A stretch of DNA of 38,563 nt from Chara braunii (Eukaryota; Streptophyta; Charophyceae; Charales; Characeae), in NCBI GenBank assembly GCA_003427395.1, contig BFEA01000359.1, forward strand, positions 806,537 through 845,099, read 5' to 3'. The notes under the pieces were generated by a model that searched no databases, was not told where the DNA came from, and was given only the letters and a program-made list of their open reading frames with translations. The translations under genes were made by a program, and so were the position numbers. Shown piece by piece: positions 31,041-38,563 of this stretch; the first letter of the stretch is position 1, and each line of letters opens with the position of its first letter.

Positions 31041-31277
31041 GACTGACAACCAGGAACTGAATTAATGCCGACCGAGAGCAGAATATCACTTGGCTGATTG
31101 TCGATTAGAAAAAAAAAACGGTCGAGTGCCACTTCAAAACCAACTGATGCAGTTATCCTGCATATTTTGTTGATATACCGTGTACCCCGCTATGATCTGT
31201 TTCCAGGACTGTTTCGTTTTATCTATTTTGTCTCTGTCTGATGCGAACTTATTCTCAGGATTGAAAACTAAACCCTA

Positions 31278-31589
31278 TTACTGGTTTCTAGCAGCCACCC
31301 TCCTTGCTTCCTCAACGGATACCACAGATGAGAGGGTGCTATGTAATCTCCCGTCTGATCCATAAATGTAACAAGTGTACTCAATGAGTGTCTGGTCCGT
31401 TACATGTGATTGTGCATACTCCGTCATGGAAGGTCTTTGACGATAAAAATCATGTGCTACTTTCTCTTCCCAGCCTTCAGTTCTGTCCCAGAACAGAGTG
31501 CACGTCACTCTCTGCATGTTCTCGCTCCCCATCTCTCTAAGGAAAACTACAGCATTGTGAGCTTCCCTAAACTCAGCTCTGCTTTGCAA
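31278..31589 (-). pseudogene. Second LTR-borne coding remnant (right LTR)
   Basis: This 103-residue minus-strand frame starts further upstream than the left copy because the ~14-base difference near 31,560 leaves MQSRAEFREAHNAVVFLREM open. It then matches the left copy almost residue for residue (LFWDRTEGWEEKVAHDFYRQ, TLIEYTCYIYGSDGRLHSTL). Conservation of reading frame between LTRs reflects recent common origin rather than proven selection. Confidence 0.35.
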
Positions 31590-32625
31590 CCTCTAGTGAT
31601 TCCCCTACTTATTCAGTTATTCCAGCTAATAGGGTGGGGCATGCTGTCAAAACGAGTCAGATTCAACCCCCTAATACCGCTCATTTCAGAGCTCAAACTG
31701 CGTGCTCACCCTCCTTGCTCGCTGGGTTTCTCCAACCAGATAAGCTTATCTGTAACACCCAATTGCCGCTGACCGTCCGATTTCAGAACGACAAGGGCGA
31801 GGACTATTCGTGACACTGATAGGTCACACGTGCACTAGAAGTAATGAGTCGTGTCTCATTTGCTCTTACCTGACCATTGCACGAAGGGTATTCAGAGAAT
31901 CTACATGCCAATAACTTGTTCTTGCGACGAACGACGTTAATGGTTTACTTCAGTTTCCTTAGTACAAAAACCTCCAAGATTTATCGTTTTGAGTATAACT
32001 TACTCCAACGAAGTAGAGCCTCATAGCAAAAGGGGATCTTTCCTCAGTGAAGCATATCTGCTCCTGANGTCATATATCTCTGAGCAGGGCACGCAGACAC
32101 CTGTCACAATGGCTCTGAGTACGAGAGATGAGGTCTGCATATGTCGTCCAAAGCACAAATAGGCTGTCCACAGTTTTCACGAGTAGAACAGTAAGCTCCA
32201 AAAAGCTTCCACATTTAATACAAGATCATCAAGCTCAGGCTCTTGCTATTGGACGAAGAGGTTATCGGCGAGGAATGTCTATATTGAGTCATATGGCTCT
32301 AGACTTGACATTCAAAATGCACATAAATACTTCGATTACAGGCGCTTTCCTGTTCGTACGTTGTGCGATTCATGTCTAAGAGTTACTTCTCATATCTGTC
32401 CGTTCAGATATTTCGTCATGCCTTGTCCATACTATACCACAATAATAAGAGTTTTCCAGTCGCTAAACCATCCAGTGCGCCCACGGCTGTTTTTCCCAGG
32501 AGATATGCTCCGTGCCCCTTTTTACATTTTGGGGCTATTTAGAACAGTGGTCATCAAGATAAACCCCTTTTATTGTTATTGCTGGTAAGTACACCTTCGG
32601 AGACGAAATCAAGAGCTGCATTTAT

Positions 32626-32833
<208 letters not shown>

Positions 32834-33646
32834 CCTCTACTTCGCCATTAAGTCGGGCCCAGAGGTAGAAGTCCAATTCGCACTTTCTCTGTGGGCTTTC
32901 TCAGTCAAAACTTTATCAGACACCCGGTGCAGCCAAAACTCATTCACGCCTATGGCCTATCTGTTCGCCAGTTGATAGTCGAATAACTCAGTTAAAGTCA
33001 AGCATTCTTAGGTCTCCCCTCCACTAATCCCCGTCTAGCATGAGTTTGACCAGGAGATAAGCAATTTTCCTTAGGACTATTTTTTTCTTATTCATCGCTC
33101 ATTATACAAGGGAAATAAGTACCCAAAGAAAATTACCACGACAAGCTTTCAACTCATCTCACACCGTTAAGAAGAGTTGTATAACAGTTTTTCTTTGCAT
33201 GAAAAAATATCAGAACAAGCTCCCAAACCAGGGCTTCCGTCAGAGAAAAGAGGGGTACTCTATAAAACGCAAAATACGGAAGACCCGAACAAAGGCAGTA
33301 CCGATTCCATCCGTTTTTTCAGCGTTTCATGTTTCTCAATATTACCCGCTATAATTCGCCATTATCTTCCTAGCTTTCCATTCAACCCACTAACAAACCG
33401 CTTAAATTTACACGACAAGCAGTATTAAAAGGTTCGCTAAAACTATGGCCAGGGGCTTAGCCGTGAATTCCAATTAGCAGCTCACTCAGACTGTAGTAAC
33501 CAGTAATACTTAGCTGTCATCCGAACCTATTTCTCGCAACTTCGCTGCCAGCTCTCTGAACAACAGCTAGGGCTGGTTCAGGGCACATAAGGCTCAAACT
33601 TGCGTCCGTAGTCGGTCGCGCGTTAGTCCTCCTGGCCCAAAGACTC

Positions 33647-34101
33647 TGATAGAGCAGCAATTAATGAGGATAGCGATGAAAAAGCAACCGTTGAAATCAA
33701 GAATACTTCAATCCAGGTACCAATCAGCAACTCCCGAAGCAATTTAACCAATGATCTCGGGTAGACGCTCTCTTAGTGACTAAACCAATCAGCATGCTGA
33801 ACTTCTAACACAGACGGTCTTGACAGGACTGGGTACTTGCTCCGAAGGCCTTCATAAACTCAATTACTCATAACAAACAACGATGGCTACCATGCACAGT
33901 CTTATGACTTCGCAAGATCCGAAAAAGATCATGTTTGACAATCTTATTTCAAATCCATGGTCTACAGACCTCTCCCATATTCCCTGCTAATAATGCTCCA
34001 TCCCAATACCAGTTAAACCTTCCCCCCTCAAAACAACACATCGAACCCATACAGAAGCCTTCTCGCCACAATGACTACTCAGGTCGCTCGCTTGTAACTA
34101 C
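33647..34101. other. 455-bp block present only in right LTR
   Basis: The left LTR reads CAAAGACTC directly into CGTTGTAACCAGAC (about 14,840). The right LTR has TGATAGAGCAGC...GTAACTAC between the same flanks. No ORF or terminal inverted repeat is seen. Either an insertion in the right LTR or a deletion in the left one. Confidence 0.8.
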
Positions 34102-34533
34102 CGCATTGTAGCCAGACAACACTCGTAAGAACAGTAATCATCACTGAAGTCATTCACAGAGGAAGGTTTGGGCTTTCGACCCCAGACACAACCCAACTTC
34201 TAGATGTCATAACCCACCTTGGAAGCGTGGGGGCTCGTCTGGATAACAAGGTCGGCTGCCTGGAAAAGGTTGAAAAGGCGCGTTGTGAGGAAACCCGGGG
34301 AGGGGTCACCTACGTTTCGTAGAAGCAAAGGGCAACGACGCCTGTCACTCGCCGCACCCGCTTCCAAGGTCCTCGGCGACCCATAGGGAATGAGGTTAGA
34401 GTGTATAGTTACTTTCCCTGCCTTTATCTTGTTAATTTCGGTAATCTCACAAGTTCACACCGCGCTGAGTTCAGACTGTCAAATGTCCGTTCAGGGAATT
34501 TGCCGAGTCAGCAAGTTTGATTGGTCTACTGAT

Positions 34534-34797
34534 CAGATCAGCAAGCTCGTCCCACAACAAGTTTGAATAGTTTACTAACAGTTCTGCCAGTTCACACACT
34601 AGGCGGCCCGAATTGCCGAGAAACAGATCTACAAGTTTGCCCACCAACAAATAAAAATAGTCAATTAACAGTCTGGCATATCCGCCCAACAGCAAGTCAG
34701 AATAGTCAACTTCAGATCTGTAAGTTCATTCACTAGGAGGTCCGAATAATCAAGCAACAGTTCGGCGGGCTCGCACACCAGAGGAATTTTGCAGTCA
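34534..34797. repeat. 45-bp minisatellite, about six units
   Basis: Units begin CAGATC or CAGTTC at 34,534, 34,579, 34,624, 34,669, 34,713 and 34,758, with spacing of 45, 45, 45, 44 and 45 bp. Shared features: AGTTC or AGTTT, CACAC/CCCAC, then AATAGTC or AATAATC and AA. Units are 20-40% diverged. Because 45 is a multiple of three, minus-strand frames are partly open and give a Leu-rich 15-residue repeat (ELLLDYSDLLVNELT), which I regard as incidental. Confidence 0.88.
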
Positions 34798-36428
34798 CTA
34801 AGAGAAGGAGTAATAATACTAATTTTAATGTCAAGGAACAGACCCGTCACTCTTCTCTCCTTCCCCTCTCTCTCACACACTTACACACACACATACACAA
34901 AGAAGCAGAGATATAGTCACACTCACTCGAACAGACTCCCCTTGCACAGAGAAACAAGCCTGGTGTAAAAGCACGTCCAGTGAGCAGTGAGCACGCGTCC
35001 TGTCATAGCCATCAGGTCTCTGGATCGTCAATCGATAGTGGGCAATCGAATGTATTTGACGCGCTCTCTGGGGTGGTACCCTCTGGCGCGCATGTGATCG
35101 NTCATCATACGGGTGAAACGAGAACGAACTTGCAGGTAGTTCATAGAAAGATANGCAGCAGTTTTCTTTGTCTGTTGGAACTTTTGTCTGTTGGGTCACT
35201 CACTGCGCGCACGTTCCAAGGTAGATAGCTGTGATAAATCTGGTCTTTGCGAATAAATGCCCGTTTGTTACCTTCTCTATACAAAGGGTCCCGCCATGTA
35301 TCTGATTAGATAATTGTTCCCATTCGATGATCAGATCCGCATGATCAGGTCAATTAGCTCTTTTGGGTCGTTGTGGCCTCGCTCTCTCTCACGCACGCTA
35401 TCCCTCGTCTGCACTATCCCTCTTCCTTCAAATACAACGCATGATGTTGTCTGGGGGGGGTACAGTCAACAGCGGGGGTTCCAACTTAACAGGGGTTCGC
35501 TGGCTTGAAAATGTGAAAAAGAACGTGCGGACTCTCTCTCTCCCGTTTCCCTGCATAGCTCGGATGACTCTACCACCTTTTTCCCTGTGCCGTGTGTTCA
35601 AGTCTGGATGTACCTGATCATTAGGTCCAGTAGGATGGGATTTTAATAAAATTAATAATAATATATTTTTCCTCCAGCTAGCCAGCGCTGTCCCCACTAG
35701 TCTATCACCCGCTGGTTTGCTGGCTCTCTTCCTCACATTTGCCTGTTCTCTGATTCGAGTGCACACCCTCACACACACACACAGTCTCTCACTCCCGCCG
35801 TGCAGTCCCCTTCTCTCTCACTCTCCCTCTCACACGCGAGTAACCGCCTGAGTGTCGACGCGTCTCCCCCGTGCTTGCAATGCTCCGCAACAGTTGTGCG
35901 TCGGGTACGCCTGGCATGCCATCCACCAGTCCTCTCCCCTCATCCCCCGTGCAACAGTCTGCGCATCGATGTTTCCATCCTGAGCCCGGTATCGCGGGTA
36001 CGCCTTGCACACCGTCCCCCTTTCTCCTCTGTCNGGCCCTATATTCATTCAGCATCTGCTTGTACAGCNNAGANCATCGGCACCTGGTACGTGAGCACCG
36101 CCCTCGAGCCAACAGATGGGTGTCGTAGTACCAAGGCCCTTAAGGCCTAGGCACGTCACAGTCGGGCCAGTTCTCAGTTAATCCGCTGGTCAATTGCGCC
36201 TNAATGTCTCTCCCNACTGCAGTAGCCGATTCCGCTGGTTCCGGGGCCGGACTCAAACAATCATTGAGAAATAGGGACCACGGACCTGCTGCCACATAGG
36301 GGCGAGCAACATGCCGTACTATCCCGAACCTGAATAGCCTGCACCGCACTGGTNCCGAGTNTGACCGAACCTGAANAGCAGAGGTGGGCTGCTGTATCAC
36401 GCCATCTCAGGACCGTGCAGCCAAGATG
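34798..36428. other. Non-coding stretch, no gene recognised
   Basis: Contains short CA-rich tracts (near 34,870-34,900 and 35,770-35,790), a G-run at 35,453, and several N bases (35,101, 35,154 and 36,034-36,075). The reading frames present are short, low-complexity and unsupported. Confidence 0.5.
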
Positions 36429-36935
36429 TTNAAGTTCCAACCCTGTCATAAACTGCTGTAGTGGCCGCGGCCAGGTAATAAATCGCCGCAGTGTCCCAAA
36501 CCTGAGTATAAGTCACGGTAATGGCACCGAAGCTGAAACGAGGTATCACGGTAGGAGCGAGTCCGAAATAAACTGATATTGAAGCCGAAGCAACTGTCGT
36601 ACCGNTTCCGNCCCTGGAAATAAATTACTACAGTGCCCGCAATATGTCTCGGTAATGGCCTCAATCCTGAAACAAACTGCCGTGGTAGCGCCNAACGTGA
36701 AATAAGTACCCGTGATGGCGCCGATTCGGGAATAACTGNTGTNNAGGTCCCGTACTTGAAATAAGCCTCCGTAGTGCTGCCGAGCGTGAAAATGCTATCG
36801 TGGGATGTGCCAAACCGACGCCGACCTTGAAATATGGCGGCGCAGCGGTTCCGGACCCTGGCTGGCTCCAAACCTGAAATAAACTGTCGTAGGGGTTCTG
36901 GTCCTGAACATAGATCACCGCTGCGTCCCCAGGGT
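36429..36935. repeat. Degenerate ~30-bp minisatellite, about 15 units
   Basis: The theme CCTGAAATAAACTGCCGTAG, followed by TGGCGCCGA-like sequence, recurs with spacing of 29-31 bp (clear examples at about 36,666, 36,696, 36,727, 36,756 and 36,785) and with longer double units elsewhere. Divergence is high. A minus-strand frame of 207 codons crosses it because 30 is a multiple of three, and I do not think it is a gene. Confidence 0.8.
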
Positions 36936-37961
36936 CGCCGTGCCCATACCGAACTAGAAACACGCCGGACTCCGTAGGATGCAGCCACTCCATAACAGTG
37001 TAGAATCTCTTTGAACCCCCTTACTCGTACCAAGCCACATCCCATACTCTCTACCCAAGGTAGCACCACCCCATGTGGTCCATGCGACTCCCGCTCTCAG
37101 AACACCCCAACTGTGGCAACGTTAGTATTCAGGCAACAGGGAAAGCGACGCAGGATTCCTCGACCATCAACAGAAGTAAAAATTGTTAGAATCCGGGGAA
37201 AATGATCAATCCAGGGTCAGTGCTGACGGCGGGTATTCAAGGCGAAATAAGGCCAATCTCTCAATGGTCGTGGGTTCCCACCCCTTTCATCGTTTTTTTT
37301 TATCATTCTTCCTTCTCCTTAATTCTATTATCGAAAATAGCAAATCAACCGTAAATTCCCCAAAATTAAATTCCGAGAAAGTTTAGATAAATGGCCGAAT
37401 TTCTTTTGTTTCTTTCCTCTTTTTCCATGTTTAATCTTTTTCTATGTTTTTAATTTCTCTGCCGGGAACACAAAATAACAAGGATATTCCCCATAGAATC
37501 AAATGCCGCGAAAAATAAAGAAATTAAGGGATATTATATTTTTCATTCCTCCACTTCTGGCCTTGATCCCTTTTCCCCATCTTTAATTGTGGTATTAATA
37601 TGGGCAAAAATTTGAGGCTTCATTTCGGCCCCGGTCGCGCCTAGTGCGGCCACTCATCTCGTCGTCTTTGAGGGTTGCTCGTAAAGTTCAACGCGCCCAA
37701 AATCAGGGGTGCCCTGAGCTCCCCTAATTTTTGTTGCCTGGTCAACCCGGAGCACCGTCAAAACACGGACTTGTCTTTGAGCCTAAGACCCAAAACCCCA
37801 GATTTCAGGCGGCGCACTGCTTGTGGTCGCCTGACAGTTAGCCCGGACCACTTCTCGACGCCCCCGTCGAGCCCTACCCACTTACGTCAGACGAAGCGGA
37901 CGATCTTCAGGGTGATGGCCCGTAAAGGACGCCCACGTCGACGTTCAATTGTCTTATGTTT
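36936..37961. other. Non-coding region left of the third element
   Basis: No gene is recognised. A/T-rich between about 37,290 and 37,620, then more GC-rich. Since it lies downstream of a minus-strand integrase end, it may include that element's 3' untranslated region or LTR, but no partner copy is in the window to test this. Confidence 0.45.
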
Positions 37962-38563
37962 CTATCTGTTTTGAGTTTTAGGGCTAAGTAGATGTTTTTT
38001 GACTTTCCTTCCCCGCCGGGTTCTCGGCCTTGGTAGGATCCTTTTTTTTTTCTGTCGTTGGCCCGAGAAGGGTGGCGTCCCGCCAGTTTGTCTAATGCGG
38101 ACTCTCCGTTTGGCCCTCTTGAGCACGAATAACCATTTCTTCTTTCTTCCTAGAGCTAACCCTTTGACCTTTCTTTTCTCTATTCTTTTTCTCTTCTTGG
38201 ATCTTTCGCCTGCCTCGAATCGTCTCAAGGGATCTCCATCCTCCTTCTTAGCCTTCCCCTTTCCTTTGGGGGCCGTCAGTGATAAGGTGGGTGCAGGCCT
38301 AGGTCTAAACAACTTTAACCTAGCGCCCCCCACTGGGTCCTTCCACTTAGATCCATCCAATTCTGCTATCATATATGCACCCCAGTCGAGCGCCTCAACC
38401 ACTCTGTAAGGTCCCATCCATCTATTTGCGAGTTTTTCGGTCCAGGTCCTCTCCAGTGCCGCGTCGTAGAGAAGGACCATATCTCCTACGCTCACCCTCT
38501 CTTTCCTGATTCGCACGTTCTTATCCCATCTCTCTTTACCCTTGTCCCTTTCCACTGCCAGAC
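37962..38563 (-). CDS. pol: Ty3/gypsy integrase C-terminus, cut by window edge
   Basis: The minus-strand frame is open to the right edge, so its start lies outside the window. The visible part reads VERDKGKERWDKNVRIRKER, VSVGDMVLLYDAALERTW and ANRWMGPYRVVEALDWGAYM. This is the helix, SH3-like fold and GPY/F motif found at the C-terminus of Ty3/gypsy integrases, and it aligns with the giant element's integrase end (IGDVVLLFDS, RWLGPYRI). A long Lys/Arg-rich tail of about 110 residues follows, ending SPKTQNR. There is no chromodomain. No break is seen. It is a third element, related to the giant element's lineage rather than to the chromovirus. Confidence 0.9.
   Translation of the reverse strand, partial: LAVERDKGKERWDKNVRIRKERVSVGDMVLLYDAALERTWTEKLANRWMGPYRVVEALDWGAYMIAELDGSKWKDPVGGARLKLFRPRPAPTLSLTAPKGKGKAKKEDGDPLRRFEAGERSKKRKRIEKRKVKGLALGRKKKWLFVLKRAKRRVRIRQTGGTPPFSGQRQKKKRILPRPRTRRGRKVKKHLLSPKTQNR

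Overview
The window reads as repeat-rich eukaryotic nuclear DNA. It is made almost entirely of LTR retrotransposons and their decay products. I found no host gene, tRNA, rRNA, operon or CRISPR array. Frequent N calls, an 86-bp N run inside a homopolymer, long microsatellites and nested Ty3/gypsy elements point to a large plant, algal or fungal genome. From memory of similar pol proteins I lean towards a charophyte-like green alga, but a basidiomycete cannot be excluded without a database search.

Layout. (1) About 1-7,140, plus strand: a Ty3/gypsy chromovirus with Pro/Ala-rich gag, CCHC knuckle, aspartic protease, RT, RNase H, integrase and a C-terminal chromodomain. It is nearly complete, broken by a few stops and one gag frameshift, and its LTRs are not recognisable. 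(2) About 7,140-10,846: non-coding sequence with short tandem repeats, hairpins and, at 8,576-8,872, a fragment of a second copy of the same chromovirus family. (3) 10,847-34,283: what I interpret as one giant LTR retrotransposon in minus orientation, about 23.4 kb. Direct repeats of 4.18 kb (10,847-15,028) and 4.72 kb (29,566-34,283) flank a 14.5-kb interior. In minus-strand order the interior holds a long leader coding region ('ORF0', 29.24-27.27 kb), gag with CCHC knuckle, protease, RT, RNase H, an acidic linker and integrase (ending at 21,327), then about 6 kb of non-coding and tandem-repeat DNA that includes a plus-strand insertion near 18.1-19.0 kb. (4) 34,284-37,960: non-coding DNA with a 45-bp and a degenerate ~30-bp minisatellite. 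(5) 37,962 to the right edge, minus strand: C-terminal integrase end of a third Ty3/gypsy element.

Most interesting: the leader of the giant element encodes at least three diverged tandem copies of a ~140-residue domain I cannot name, and the same domain occurs again inside each LTR. The element is dead. Its pol frame is interrupted only by point nonsense changes, several where Trp would fit, and the protease and integrase catalytic motifs also carry changes consistent with G-to-A or C-to-T mutation. This is the signature expected of cytosine deamination or RIP-like decay.
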